Assembly (NCBI RefSeq): GCF_023502345.1
Contig: NZ_JAMFLX010000023.1
Coordinates: 18,526 to 82,525 of the forward strand
Length of the DNA: 64,000 nt
Source: Parendozoicomonas callyspongiae
Lineage (GTDB): Bacteria > Pseudomonadota > Gammaproteobacteria > Pseudomonadales > Endozoicomonadaceae
Direction of reading: 5' to 3'
The translations under genes were made by a program, and so were the position numbers. Shown one piece after another: positions 26,016 through 35,065 of this stretch. Within the stretch, counting starts at the first letter, position 1. Each line of letters begins with the position of its first letter. Under the pieces are notes generated by a model. It made no database searches and was not told the DNA's origin. It saw only the letters and a list, made by a program, of their open reading frames with translations.

Positions 26016-26831
26016 TCAATGATTTTCAGATTTGGCAAAATCAGTTATTACTTCTACATCATTTGCAGGAATGAGTTTCCCAAATTTTTCTAACTTGTGG
26101 CTAACCAATTTCCAGGCCATATACTGTTCTTGTTGCTTTTGATCTGGCATTTCATAAGGAATAAGAATATCTCTAGGTAAAGCTTTTAGTGTTTCCAGTG
26201 TCCCTAGTTTTCCTTCCCAAAGATTTCCGTGTTCAATAATTTTTTGAGGCTCTTTCTGGTTGAAAAATAATGGGTGAATGGCGCGGGTAAACCCTTCATT
26301 TTCTTGAACCATTGGCATAGTTACTTTAAATATGCCTTGTTGCCCTAGAAGTTTTTTTCTAAACCGATTTTTGACTTTAACACTTCTAACAATTTGAGCG
26401 ACCTTTCTCTGTAACTGGAGCTCATAATCAGGGGCTTTGGCAAATTCATGCATGACATAGCGCTGGAATAAAATATCAATCATCCCATCTTTGTCTTTTA
26501 TCATCCGTACTCGTTCCGGGCTGAAACGCAGGATTGTTTCAAGTGGGCGCGCTAAGCTGTCAAATGCTGCCTGAGCTGTAATCTGGCGACCTTTAACTGC
26601 TTCTTCATAGAAGGCTAACTCTTCGTTTAGAGCCTTAATACCTTCTAGGTATACTTTCCTGTCAAGGTGGTTAAAAAAGTCACATATTCTTTTTGCTTTT
26701 GTTTTTTCAAGCCGATATGCAAAAACATTTAGCTGTGGGATAGCCATAATGACTCCCACGTTAGCGAATTCACCCGTTTCTGGGTAAGGCATGAATTGCA
26801 CAATGGCATAATAGCAAGCGTACTTATTCAT
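26016..26831 (-). CDS. DUF3037-domain protein, partner of a HipA-like kinase
   Basis: About 271 residues from MNKYACYYAIVQFMPYP; an ATG four codons upstream is also possible. The N-terminal block with YAIVQF, GEFANVGV and a basic segment near residue 50 is typical of DUF3037, whose function is unknown. The start overlaps the stop of the HipA-like kinase gene, so the two are translationally coupled. Kinase plus DUF3037 pairs are known in many bacteria and are often suspected to be mobile accessory modules. The region is more AT-rich than its neighbours. Confidence 0.8.
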   Translation of the reverse strand: MNKYACYYAIVQFMPYPETGEFANVGVIMAIPQLNVFAYRLEKTKAKRICDFFNHLDRKVYLEGIKALNEELAFYEEAVKGRQITAQAAFDSLARPLETILRFSPERVRMIKDKDGMIDILFQRYVMHEFAKAPDYELQLQRKVAQIVRSVKVKNRFRKKLLGQQGIFKVTMPMVQENEGFTRAIHPLFFNQKEPQKIIEHGNLWEGKLGTLETLKALPRDILIPYEMPDQKQQEQYMAWKLVSHKLEKFGKLIPANDVEVITDFAKSENH

Positions 26832-27562
26832 TTCATGCTCCAAAATTCGCTGGATCTATACATTTCCAGTGTGGCTAAAAGAGCCTCAGAGTCTAACTCA
26901 AAGGGCCTGGTTTCCTCAAGGTCGTGCCAAGGCCATATCCTCTTAACAGTATCGACTGCAGACTCAAATACAGTAATAGCCTTGTCCATTCGTGCCTGAT
27001 ACTCCTGAATGGCAACCATATCACCAAATACTGTATCTTTTGCACCAGAGAATATGTGCGTTTTAAAAAATGACGCTTCGTCAAATTCACAGTCGAATGC
27101 CAGGTTGTGATCAATGACGGATAGTTTTTGTTCACTCGCGGTCCATAGTAAATTGGGGTTGTCAGGGGTCCTATCACAATTTTTAACCCACCAGTCAAAT
27201 ACCAAAATGTCTGACTTTAAATTATTAGACACTTTCTTGGGCATTTTGTTCGGCTCAAGCCAGTTTGCTTGTTTTACTTCTCTAGAACCGAAGCAGATAC
27301 CATGACCTGCGTCTCTTAAGCTATCGTTGCGTAAAGAGTGGTATAAGCACTCGTTAATTTCTACTAGACAAAAGTCGGCAACAGGTAGTCCAAATTCTTT
27401 TGCGAGGTGTCCGCAAATCCACTCTTTAGCTTGGTCTTCTCGGCCGACTTTGTATCCTTTAACATAATAAAACTCACCGTCCTCACCTTCGCAGCGGTGA
27501 ACTCCGCTCATTCCTTGCGTTGTTTTTCCGATGATTTCGTCAATCTGAATAGGCTGATCCAA
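26828..27562 (-). CDS. HipA-like kinase domain protein
   Basis: 244 residues, about half the length of HipA (440), with no room for the N-terminal HipA domain. The lysine-containing FYYVKGYKVG is in the N-lobe. The catalytic loop is NCDRTPDNPNL (128-138) with D130 and N135. The metal-binding loop is VIDHNLAFD with D151. These match HipA-type kinases, which phosphorylate aminoacyl-tRNA synthetases or other targets. No HipB-like repressor is adjacent. The partner gene encodes a DUF3037 protein instead. The gene lies between gyrA and serC, which are neighbours in pseudomonads, so it is probably an insertion. Confidence 0.78.
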   Translation of the reverse strand: MDQPIQIDEIIGKTTQGMSGVHRCEGEDGEFYYVKGYKVGREDQAKEWICGHLAKEFGLPVADFCLVEINECLYHSLRNDSLRDAGHGICFGSREVKQANWLEPNKMPKKVSNNLKSDILVFDWWVKNCDRTPDNPNLLWTASEQKLSVIDHNLAFDCEFDEASFFKTHIFSGAKDTVFGDMVAIQEYQARMDKAITVFESAVDTVKRIWPWHDLEETRPFELDSEALLATLEMYRSSEFWSMK

Positions 27563-27848
27563 TCCGTATGGCTCCCCAAAGCGTGGTAGTGAAGTTTTCT
27601 ACAGTTCGTAGGGTTCTTTTTTTATGGCTTTCTGTCAATGCACTCTAGCTTGAGTATTTTGTGAATTTTTTAAGAATGATTGAGTTTTACTTTGGTTTTT
27701 CTCTTTTGTTTTTGCAAAACTTAAGATGCACAAAGTTATAAAGAATGACTGGTCATATTGTAATTATCGCGTGCTTTTTCCCCCATATCCGGTTATTTTT
27801 CGCTGATAATAATCTCAACCCTTAGCGGGATCAGCATAATCAGGTTTT

Positions 27849-28943
27849 ATGGGCACAGATACATACAGAGCGCATAACTTCAGCGCAGGACCAGCAGCAC
27901 TTCCCACCGAAGTTCTTGAGCAGGCACGAGATGAGATGCTGAACTGGCAGGATCGTGGCCTGTCAGTGATGGAAATCAGTCATCGTAACCCGGCTTATAT
28001 GGCAGTTGCCAAAGAGGCTGAGCAGGATCTGCGTGACCTGTTAAGCATTCCTGATAACTACCGGGTTATTTTTATGTCCGGTGGAGCCACTTCCCAGTTT
28101 GCCATGGTGCCCCTCAACCTTCTGGGTAATGGCGGGCGTGCTGATTATGTGGATACCGGGCACTGGTCGCTGAAAGCGATTCGTGAAGGCGGTCGTTTTG
28201 GTGAGGTGAATGTAGTCTGCAGCAGTGAAGAGCAGAGTTACACCACTATCCCTGACCGTTCCGAATGGAAGCTTGATCCAGAAGCGGCCTATGTACATTA
28301 CACCCCGAATGAAACCATTGGTGGTCTGGAATTTATGGATATTCCGGATGTTGGTGATGTGCCACTGGTGGCGGATATGTCTTCCACCATTCTGTCCCGC
28401 TCGCTGGATGTCAGCAAATATGGTGTGATCTATGCCGGAGCCCAGAAGAATATTGGTCAGGCTGGCATTACCGTGGTGATTATCCGGGATGATCTGCTAG
28501 GTAAAGCCGCCGATGCCTGCCCCACTTTATGGAACTACCAGCAGGTGGCTGATAATGATTCCATGCTTAATACACCGCCGACATTTGCTTTATATATCTG
28601 TGGTCTGGTGTTTAAGTGGCTGAAGCGCCAGGGTGGTGTGGAAGCTATGGAGAAAATCAATAAGCGTAAGGCTGAGAAGCTTTATAAGGCCATTGATTCC
28701 AGTGACTTCTACAGCAATCCTATTGATCCACGCTATCGCTCCTGGATGAATGTCCCTTTCCGTTTGAAGAGCGATGACTTTAACGCTGAGTTTCTGCAGG
28801 AAGCCGAGAAGGCCGGGCTATTGAACCTGAAAGGTCACCGCGCTGTCGGTGGTATGCGTGCCAGTATTTATAATGCGGTATCGGAAGATTCTGTGGATGC
28901 ATTGATTTCCTTTATGGCTGAGTTTGAGCGCAAGCACGACTAG
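27849..28943 (+). CDS. serC: Phosphoserine aminotransferase SerC
   Basis: 364 residues, normal length. The N-terminal HNFSAGPAALP motif and the pyridoxal phosphate lysine in YAGAQKNIGQAG identify SerC. The GGATSQF phosphate loop and the R-G-G-MRAS C-terminal motif are present. It converts 3-phosphohydroxypyruvate to phosphoserine, and the pyridoxine precursor analogue in vitamin B6 synthesis. The AT-rich 286 bases upstream hold no gene. In pseudomonads serC follows gyrA and precedes pheA; here accessory genes sit on both sides. Confidence 0.95.
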   Translation: MGTDTYRAHNFSAGPAALPTEVLEQARDEMLNWQDRGLSVMEISHRNPAYMAVAKEAEQDLRDLLSIPDNYRVIFMSGGATSQFAMVPLNLLGNGGRADYVDTGHWSLKAIREGGRFGEVNVVCSSEEQSYTTIPDRSEWKLDPEAAYVHYTPNETIGGLEFMDIPDVGDVPLVADMSSTILSRSLDVSKYGVIYAGAQKNIGQAGITVVIIRDDLLGKAADACPTLWNYQQVADNDSMLNTPPTFALYICGLVFKWLKRQGGVEAMEKINKRKAEKLYKAIDSSDFYSNPIDPRYRSWMNVPFRLKSDDFNAEFLQEAEKAGLLNLKGHRAVGGMRASIYNAVSEDSVDALISFMAEFERKHD

Positions 28944-28957
28944 CCAGCGATCTTGTT

Positions 28958-28995
28958 AAAAAACGGTAGCGGTATACAAGCCCCTACCGTTTTTT
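28958..28995. terminator. Bidirectional terminator between serC and the MFS gene
   Basis: AAAAAACGGTAG (28958-28969) pairs with CTACCGTTTTTT (28984-28995) around a 14-base loop. It lies between convergent genes and has A- and T-runs on both sides. Confidence 0.85.
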
Positions 28996-29015
28996 ATGCC
29001 TGATGTTTTTGATAT

Positions 29016-30308
29016 TTATGGTTTCACTGGCCACTCCGGGTGGTCAATATCAATAACGAAATGGTGGCTGTGAACTGTTTCTGGCTCGCCATCATTCCCC
29101 GGGTGTGCATGTTCCAACTCTTCAGGGTCATGTTTGGGGTAGGTTTTCAGGGCAACAAGTAAACCAGCCAGACTGAGAGCGGTCATCATCATAAATGCAT
29201 GGGTCAGTCCAAGTGTTGCACTGCCCCAGCCTGCCAGCAGATAGGTAAAGAACCAGCAGAGGTGAGACAGTGAAAAGTTGGCAGCAAAAAATGCCGGTGA
29301 ATCACTTTCTCTACAGGAGCGGTTAATCAATGCTCCAACTGGTGTCTGAATCAGGGAGGTTCCCATTCCCAGCACAAACCACAAAAGCAAAAAGACAGAC
29401 CATGAAGGCAGGCTGATACCAACAGCCAGTGCTGCCACAATCATGATGCAGCCGGTTAGAATAACGGAACGGATTTCATGCTTCTTCAGCCAGCGGGGCA
29501 GATTCAGTGCAATCAGCATGGAACCAAACCCCATAGCTGCCATTGCCATGGCTGTTTCCTGTTCGCTCTTATTCAGCGCCTCACTGACATAAATCACGGT
29601 ATTCACAATCGCCATTGCGCTGGCGCTGGCAACAGCCATATAGGCTCCCAGTACAGCTCTTAGTCTTGGTGTTTTGAGGTAGGAGCGGATGCCAAACTGC
29701 AGATTATGGATAATGCTTTTCTTTCTCTCCGGTTGCAGGGCGGCAGGAATCACAGCCGTGATAATCAATGCTCCTGAAAGCAGGAAAGTGATGGCATCAG
29801 CAATAAATAATCCACGAAAGGACATGACTGTCAGCAGAAGGCCGGCCAGTGTCGGGCTGAGCAGTTGCTCAAGATCGTAAGCCAGGCGACTCCACGACAG
29901 TGCTTTCATATACTGCTGCTTATCTGGCAGAACCTGGGGCAGCACAGATTGGTAAACCGGAGTAAATCCCGCAGAACAACTGTTTATCGCCAGGATCAGC
30001 AGATAGATATGCCAGATTTCGCTCACAAAAGGCAGCAGAAGAATCAAGCCTGCGCGTACCAGGTCCAGCCCTGCCAGCCACTGTTTACGCGGCAGCTTAT
30101 GAGCAAAGGCACCGATAACGGGAGCCAGAATCACATAAGCAAACATCTTCAGGGCCAGCGCAGTCCCAAGAACAGAACCTGCCCTGTCTCCGGCCAGGTT
30201 GTAGGCCAGCAGAGCCAGGGCAATGGTGCTGATACCTGTTCCTGCCAGAGAGGTAATCTGGGCGAAGAACAGGTGGCGGTAGTTTCTGTTACTGAGTAAT
30301 ACGTTCAT
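29016..30308 (-). CDS. MFS transporter with histidine-rich tail
   Basis: 430 residues with 12 hydrophobic segments of the MFS_3 type (enterobactin or nickel exporter group). The last 40 residues are hydrophilic and histidine-rich (HDPEELEHAHP, then VHSHHFVIDIDHPEW), with about seven histidines. Such tails occur in metal-handling MFS exporters such as NreB. The gene is the third of an operon after the MurE-like and D,D-carboxypeptidase genes, separated by 26 bases. A NikA-like importer is encoded 5 kb away. Export of a metal or of a metal-binding small molecule is a reasonable but unproved role. Confidence 0.75.
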   Translation of the reverse strand: MNVLLSNRNYRHLFFAQITSLAGTGISTIALALLAYNLAGDRAGSVLGTALALKMFAYVILAPVIGAFAHKLPRKQWLAGLDLVRAGLILLLPFVSEIWHIYLLILAINSCSAGFTPVYQSVLPQVLPDKQQYMKALSWSRLAYDLEQLLSPTLAGLLLTVMSFRGLFIADAITFLLSGALIITAVIPAALQPERKKSIIHNLQFGIRSYLKTPRLRAVLGAYMAVASASAMAIVNTVIYVSEALNKSEQETAMAMAAMGFGSMLIALNLPRWLKKHEIRSVILTGCIMIVAALAVGISLPSWSVFLLLWFVLGMGTSLIQTPVGALINRSCRESDSPAFFAANFSLSHLCWFFTYLLAGWGSATLGLTHAFMMMTALSLAGLLVALKTYPKHDPEELEHAHPGNDGEPETVHSHHFVIDIDHPEWPVKP

Positions 30309-30334
30309 TGACGTCCGGTGTTTTCAATACTAAG

Positions 30335-31516
30335 TCAGGAAAAAAGCTGGCCAAACAGTTCACTGAAAAACAGTTTCAGGCTGTCCAGCAGACGTTTGAA
30401 GAAACCACCCTGTTCAATAGTTTCTGCGGCAACCAGGGCAACTTCTTTTACAGTTTCGTTATCTATGGTCCAGCTGGCAGTGCCGACAACATCGCCTTTG
30501 GCTATCGGAGCCTGCAGTGGTTCGTTGATCTGGTACTGAACATCAATCTTCTTCAACTGGCTTTTCGGCAGTGTCATATAGACATTATTCGGCACCGTGA
30601 TATCCAGCTGATCTTCGGCTCCTTTCCAGATGATTTCAGTCAGGGCAGGTTTGTCGGCAGGAACAAGAAGTTCAGTATCGTAAAAGCGGAAACCGTAGGT
30701 CAGCAGGTTTCGACTTTGGGAGATACGGGCATTACGGCTGGGGGTGCCCATCACTACGCTGATAAGGCGCATATCATCCTGAATGGCGGAGGAGACCAGG
30801 CTGTAACCCGCTTTGGAGGTGTAGCCGGTTTTCATGCCATCCACGTTCAGGGAGTTATCCCACAGCAGCTTGTTGCGGTTGGTTTGAGTAATACCGTTCC
30901 AGGTGAATTCCTTTTCCTTGTAAATGTCGTATACCTGAGGGGTGTCCTGAATCAGACGTCGGGCAAGGATGGCCATATCCTTGGGAGTAGTGGCAATGCC
31001 CTTGCCATCAAGGCCGTGAGCATTAACAAATCGGGTGCCGGTCATGCCGATCTGTTGGGCCCAGCCGTTCATCAGCTCAACAAAAGCCTGTTCGCTGCCG
31101 GCAATATGCTCAGCAAGAGCTACGCAGGCATCATTGCCTGACTGGATCATGATTCCCCGCAGCAGGTTGGCAACGGAAATCTTGTCGCCAGGCTCAATAA
31201 ACATTTTTGATGAATCGGGGAAGTAACGGGACCAGGCCTTGCGGCCGACGGTGACAATATCGTCCATGGCCAGGCGGCCATTGTTGATTTCCTGACCGGC
31301 AACAAAGGCGGTCATGATTTTTGTCAGGCTGGCAGGTGCAAGCTGGGTTTCGGCATTATCTGAAGCGATCACTTTGCCGGAATCAAAATCCATCAGCACA
31401 TAACCCTTGGCATTCAGGTTGGGTGCCTTGGGAATGATAGTGACAGCGTTAGCTGAAACTGCTGCTAGTGCCAGTGTTCCGGTTAGAGCAAGGTTTTTCA
31501 GGAAAGTTACAGACAT
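30335..31516 (-). CDS. dacA: D-alanyl-D-alanine carboxypeptidase (PBP5/6 type)
   Basis: 393 residues. It has a signal peptide (cleavage near VSANA-V), then the serine acylation motif SLTK (S63-K66), SGN (126-128) and KTG (229-231). The C-terminal domain ends in an amphipathic segment, FFKRLLDSLKLFFSELF, of the type that anchors PBP5 to the inner membrane. It trims the terminal D-Ala of peptidoglycan stem peptides. The start codon overlaps the MurE-like gene by 10 bases, so the two are coupled. I cannot tell from this window whether it is the main or a second copy. Confidence 0.88.
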   Translation of the reverse strand: MSVTFLKNLALTGTLALAAVSANAVTIIPKAPNLNAKGYVLMDFDSGKVIASDNAETQLAPASLTKIMTAFVAGQEINNGRLAMDDIVTVGRKAWSRYFPDSSKMFIEPGDKISVANLLRGIMIQSGNDACVALAEHIAGSEQAFVELMNGWAQQIGMTGTRFVNAHGLDGKGIATTPKDMAILARRLIQDTPQVYDIYKEKEFTWNGITQTNRNKLLWDNSLNVDGMKTGYTSKAGYSLVSSAIQDDMRLISVVMGTPSRNARISQSRNLLTYGFRFYDTELLVPADKPALTEIIWKGAEDQLDITVPNNVYMTLPKSQLKKIDVQYQINEPLQAPIAKGDVVGTASWTIDNETVKEVALVAAETIEQGGFFKRLLDSLKLFFSELFGQLFS

Positions 31517-33024
31517 TGATAACTCGAGGCGTTAGGTGTGTGATCTGGTTGAAAGCGTTTCTGGGCAAGTTGAATGGCGGCCCGGTCTCCGATATAGGGA
31601 GTGGGCTGGCTTTTATCAGCTTGCATATACTGCCAGGTTTCTGGCCCTTTCCCGCAAATTACCAGAACATCATCCGCTTGTAATTCCGCTAATGCCCTAT
31701 CAATGGCTTTGATACGATCTGGCTCAAGAAAAAATCGGTTGCTGACAGCACTTTGAGACATGGCCGCAAGAATAGTGGTCAGATCGACTCCCAGCGGGTT
31801 GTGGCAGGTAAACCAGCAAAGGTCAGCAGTTTCAGTACAGAGTCGGCCAAACTCCCCGGCATCATCCAGCCGATCCCCTGTGATACCAGCCACCAGCAGA
31901 ATACGACCTTTGGTATGTGGTCGTATATTGTGAAGAAGGTGGCTTATACCGTCACAGTTATGGGCGTAGTCAATCAGAACAGACCCACCCTGAGGGAGTG
32001 TTATGGGTTCGCAGCGCCCTGGCACAGGTTGAAGAGAGGTCAGCCGCTGCGCTGAGGATTCAAGATTTCCGGTAATCTCCTGCAGCGCTGCCAGGATGGC
32101 CAGGCTGTTCACGATATTAAAGGTAAACGGCAGTTGCAGGGTGATAGGGAAAGATTGACCTTTACTGCAAATCTGAAACTGTGAATGCTGGTTACTCAGC
32201 TTTATCTCTGAAGCATAAATATCGGCACCAGGATCGCGGGTGCTGATAGTTATGGTTCTGGCCCGTCCCCGGCAGCGGTCTTTAATAGCGCAGGCCATTT
32301 CATCGTCCAGATTGATAATAACCATGCCACCGGGCTTAAGCCGGTCGATCAGGCTGAGTTTGGACTGGATATAGCGGCTGCGGCTGCCGTGGTAATCGAG
32401 ATGATCTTCTTTCAGGTTGGTGAAGATTGCGATATCAAAGTCAATCATATCAGCCCGCCCTTGGTCCAGAGCGTGGCTGCTGACTTCCATGACATGATGA
32501 GTGACCCCGGCCGCAATCATATTGGACATCTGGTTAGCCAGTTCCACCGGGCCGGGGGTGGTATTCACGGTCGGGTGTTTATAACTGGCAAAGTGACAAC
32601 CAAGTGTGCCGGTATAAGCTGCCGTATACTCCTGCCCGAGAAGCTGCATCAGGCCGTAGGCAACTGTCGTTTTACCATTGGTACCGGTGATGCCGATATT
32701 CAGCATCCGATCCTGGGGGAATTGATAGTAGCGATAAATCAGTCCAAGACTCATTGAGTCATCAGGCATCACAATATTGGGAACAGTAATATCAAGCTTT
32801 CTGCTGCTGATAACACCGCAGGCACCTTGTTTGATGGCATCCAGAGCAAAGGTGTGGCTGTCGATCTGTTGCCCCTGCTGGCAGATAAAGATATCGCCGA
32901 CATTGACAGAGCGGCTGTCTGTTTCAAATTTACCGGTAAAGTTCAACTGCTGGAGCTGGGTCAGAGCCTGCTCCATGGCAAAGCTCATATTATGAGACTG
33001 GGAAAAAACATCAAAGTAGGCCAT
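31507..33024 (-). CDS. MurE-like Mur ligase with altered substrate motif
   Basis: 505 residues. N-terminal UDP-binding-like domain, then ATP loop GITGTNGKTT (111-120), TNLKEDHLDYHG with the carbamylated lysine equivalent K222, and an IDYAHNCDG motif. The GKGPETWQ C-terminal motif is present. Where diaminopimelate-adding MurE has DNPR, this protein has HNPL (408-411). The third amino acid is therefore probably not meso-diaminopimelate. The gene is outside the mra/dcw cluster where true murE normally sits, and is coupled to a D,D-carboxypeptidase and an exporter. It may build a different amino-acid conjugate or modify recycled peptides. Confidence 0.8.
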   Translation of the reverse strand: MAYFDVFSQSHNMSFAMEQALTQLQQLNFTGKFETDSRSVNVGDIFICQQGQQIDSHTFALDAIKQGACGVISSRKLDITVPNIVMPDDSMSLGLIYRYYQFPQDRMLNIGITGTNGKTTVAYGLMQLLGQEYTAAYTGTLGCHFASYKHPTVNTTPGPVELANQMSNMIAAGVTHHVMEVSSHALDQGRADMIDFDIAIFTNLKEDHLDYHGSRSRYIQSKLSLIDRLKPGGMVIINLDDEMACAIKDRCRGRARTITISTRDPGADIYASEIKLSNQHSQFQICSKGQSFPITLQLPFTFNIVNSLAILAALQEITGNLESSAQRLTSLQPVPGRCEPITLPQGGSVLIDYAHNCDGISHLLHNIRPHTKGRILLVAGITGDRLDDAGEFGRLCTETADLCWFTCHNPLGVDLTTILAAMSQSAVSNRFFLEPDRIKAIDRALAELQADDVLVICGKGPETWQYMQADKSQPTPYIGDRAAIQLAQKRFQPDHTPNASSYQCL

Positions 33025-33081
33025 TTTCTACGATTAGTCAGTGACGAGGGCATGAGGCTATTGTACGGTTGCAGCCTTAAC

Positions 33082-33104
33082 CAGTTAAATCGAATATTCT
33101 GCTT
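33082..33104. promoter_or_regulatory. Candidate LysR binding site A, murE-like / lysR intergenic
   Basis: The site reads CAGTTAAATCGAATATTCTG followed by CTT, with the inner palindrome GAATATTC. It lies 58 bases before the MurE-like start (leftward) and 7 bases before the LysR ATG (rightward). Twenty of 23 bases match a site at 39682-39704 in front of the importer operon. Divergent position next to the regulator gene is the usual layout of LysR-type control. Confidence 0.65.
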
Positions 33105-33110
33105 AAAACT

Positions 33111-34100
33111 ATGAGCAATATCAATTGGAAGGGAGTTGATCTTAACCTTCTGCTGACTTTCGATGCCTTGATGGTGCAGCGCAGTGTTTCCAGGGCAGCG
33201 GAACAGATGCATCTGGGGCAGTCAGCCATGAGTTATAACCTCAACCGCTTGCGCAAACTGCTGAAAGATCCACTGTTTGAACGGCAGGGACATATCATGG
33301 TGCCCACCCGCAGGGCAGAGGATCTGGCACCCAGGATACAGGCTGTACTGACGGCTATCCGGGATGACATATTGCAGCCAGCTTCTTTTGTACCCGGGGA
33401 ATATTGCGGCCGTATCCAGATTGGGCTGAACGATTATACCGAGCTGGTCTTTGGTCCGGTTCTATTTGATGCCCTTATGCAGCAGGCACCGGGATGCCAG
33501 ATTGTTTTTCGGGCAGCAGATGACAGCAACTATCAGCAGCTGTTTGAGCAGGGTGAAATTGATCTGGCCATTGGAACCTATCCAGAATTGCCTGAAGGTC
33601 TGGTTCGCCAGCAGCTTTACCGCGAAAAGCACGTTTGCCTGTTTGATAACAGTATGTTGCAGGTTGATCAGCCGATTTCCCTCGAAGACTATCTGGCCAC
33701 TCCCCAGGCGATGGTATCACCTACTGGTGAACTGGCGAGCCCCGTAGATAAGCGGTTAAGTAACCTTGGATACGAGAGGCATATGGTTTTGGGTTCTTCA
33801 CGGTTTATTACTCTGCGCCATCTGTTGATTGGCCGGCGCCTGCTCTGTGTCATGGCAGAAATGATGGGGCGAACAGAGTTCTTCGCTCATAAACTGACTA
33901 TCTGCCCGCCACCGGTTGAAGTGCCGGATTTTGATATTGAAATGATTCTGAAAAAACGCGATTGCAATCATCCCAGAATGCAGTGGTTAAGCAATCAGGT
34001 GCAGCAGGTGATCAAACAACATATCGCCAGTATTTTTGCCAAATCAGGTAAAAGCAGCGAGCAAAATGTCAGCCAGGCTGGGTTACCACAACCCGGCTGA
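33111..34100 (+). CDS. LysR-family transcriptional regulator
   Basis: 329 residues. The N-terminal helix-turn-helix contains DLNLLLTFDALMVQRSVSRAA and QSAMSYNLNRLRKLL. The ligand-binding domain follows from about residue 95. It resembles the NodD/LeuO-type branch in its first 70 residues. It is divergent from the MurE-like operon and convergent with the importer operon (8 bases between stops). A candidate binding site lies immediately before its start, which suggests autoregulation. The inducer is unknown. No clear Shine-Dalgarno precedes the ATG. Confidence 0.88.
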   Translation: MSNINWKGVDLNLLLTFDALMVQRSVSRAAEQMHLGQSAMSYNLNRLRKLLKDPLFERQGHIMVPTRRAEDLAPRIQAVLTAIRDDILQPASFVPGEYCGRIQIGLNDYTELVFGPVLFDALMQQAPGCQIVFRAADDSNYQQLFEQGEIDLAIGTYPELPEGLVRQQLYREKHVCLFDNSMLQVDQPISLEDYLATPQAMVSPTGELASPVDKRLSNLGYERHMVLGSSRFITLRHLLIGRRLLCVMAEMMGRTEFFAHKLTICPPPVEVPDFDIEMILKKRDCNHPRMQWLSNQVQQVIKQHIASIFAKSGKSSEQNVSQAGLPQPG

Positions 34101-34108
34101 CAGGCTTT

Positions 34109-35065
34109 CTACACAAGGTGGCAGGCGATCAGACCTGATGGCCGTTGAGGTTGTAACGCTGGTTCGGCGTTTTTGCAGTTCTCTATGGCTCGCAGGCAGC
34201 GGGTATGGAAACGACAGCCTGATGGTGGATTCATCGGGCTGGGCGGATCGCCCTTCAGCACAATGCGCTGTCGGCTGCTTTCGATGCGAGGATCTGGTGA
34301 TGGTACCGAAGAGAGCAGAGCCTGGGTGTAGGGATGAGCAGGCTGCTCAAACAGTTGCTCAGTGTTGTTGGCCTCCATAATCCGGCCCAGGTACATCACC
34401 GTCACACTGCTGCAGACTTCCCGTACAACTGACAGGTCATGGGTGATCATAACAATGGTCAGCCCCAGCTCCTTTTGCAGGCGGGCAAACAGGGCAACAA
34501 TCTGGGCCTGAATCGAGACATCAAGTGCGCTTAACGGTTCATCACAGATCAGAATGGAAGGGTTTAATGCCAGGGCGCGGGCAATAGCGACCCGTTGTCG
34601 TTGACCACCGGAAAGTGATCTGGGTAGCCGATCCAGTGCGTTATGAGGCAGGCCAACCAGGTCGGCAAGTTCCAGAACCCGTCGGTGACGTTCGGCAGCT
34701 GTCCCTTTTCTGTGAATGAACAGGGGTTCTTCCAGAGACTGGTAGACAGTCTGCCGGCGGCTTAATGCCCCCAAAGGATTCTGGAAAACAAACTGAACAT
34801 CCCGGGCCAGGGTTTTACGGTTTTTCAGCAGGCTGGTAATGCTTTGGCCTCGAATCAGAATATCGCCGGATGTTGCTTTCTGCAGACCAACTATGGTGCG
34901 TGCCAGAGTTGTTTTTCCGCAGCCGGACTCCCCGACAATGGCATGAAAGTCTCCTGCTGAAACTTCAAAGCTGACTCCGTCAATAGCCCGCACAGGTTGG
35001 TTTTTGTGCTGGCCGGGAAAGTGTACTTTTAAGTCCTGAACTTCAATCACCGGATTACTGCTCAT
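34109..35065 (-). CDS. ABC transporter ATP-binding protein (NikE/DppF type)
   Basis: About 318 residues from the ATG at 35065; a GTG three codons upstream is possible. Walker A is GESGCGKTTL, the signature is LSGGQRQRVAIARAL, Walker B ILICDEPLSALD, and the C-terminal oligopeptide-transporter extension has CRFHTRC. It energises import at the inner membrane with its partner encoded just upstream. The start overlaps the end of that gene, and an AAGG lies eight bases before the ATG. Confidence 0.88.
   Translation of the reverse strand: MSSNPVIEVQDLKVHFPGQHKNQPVRAIDGVSFEVSAGDFHAIVGESGCGKTTLARTIVGLQKATSGDILIRGQSITSLLKNRKTLARDVQFVFQNPLGALSRRQTVYQSLEEPLFIHRKGTAAERHRRVLELADLVGLPHNALDRLPRSLSGGQRQRVAIARALALNPSILICDEPLSALDVSIQAQIVALFARLQKELGLTIVMITHDLSVVREVCSSVTVMYLGRIMEANNTEQLFEQPAHPYTQALLSSVPSPDPRIESSRQRIVLKGDPPSPMNPPSGCRFHTRCLRAIENCKNAEPALQPQRPSGLIACHLV

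Noticed and set aside
30275..30282. ops-like element GGCGGTAG as an RfaH target
   Set aside because: It lies within the start of the MFS gene on the opposite strand, not in a long-operon leader.
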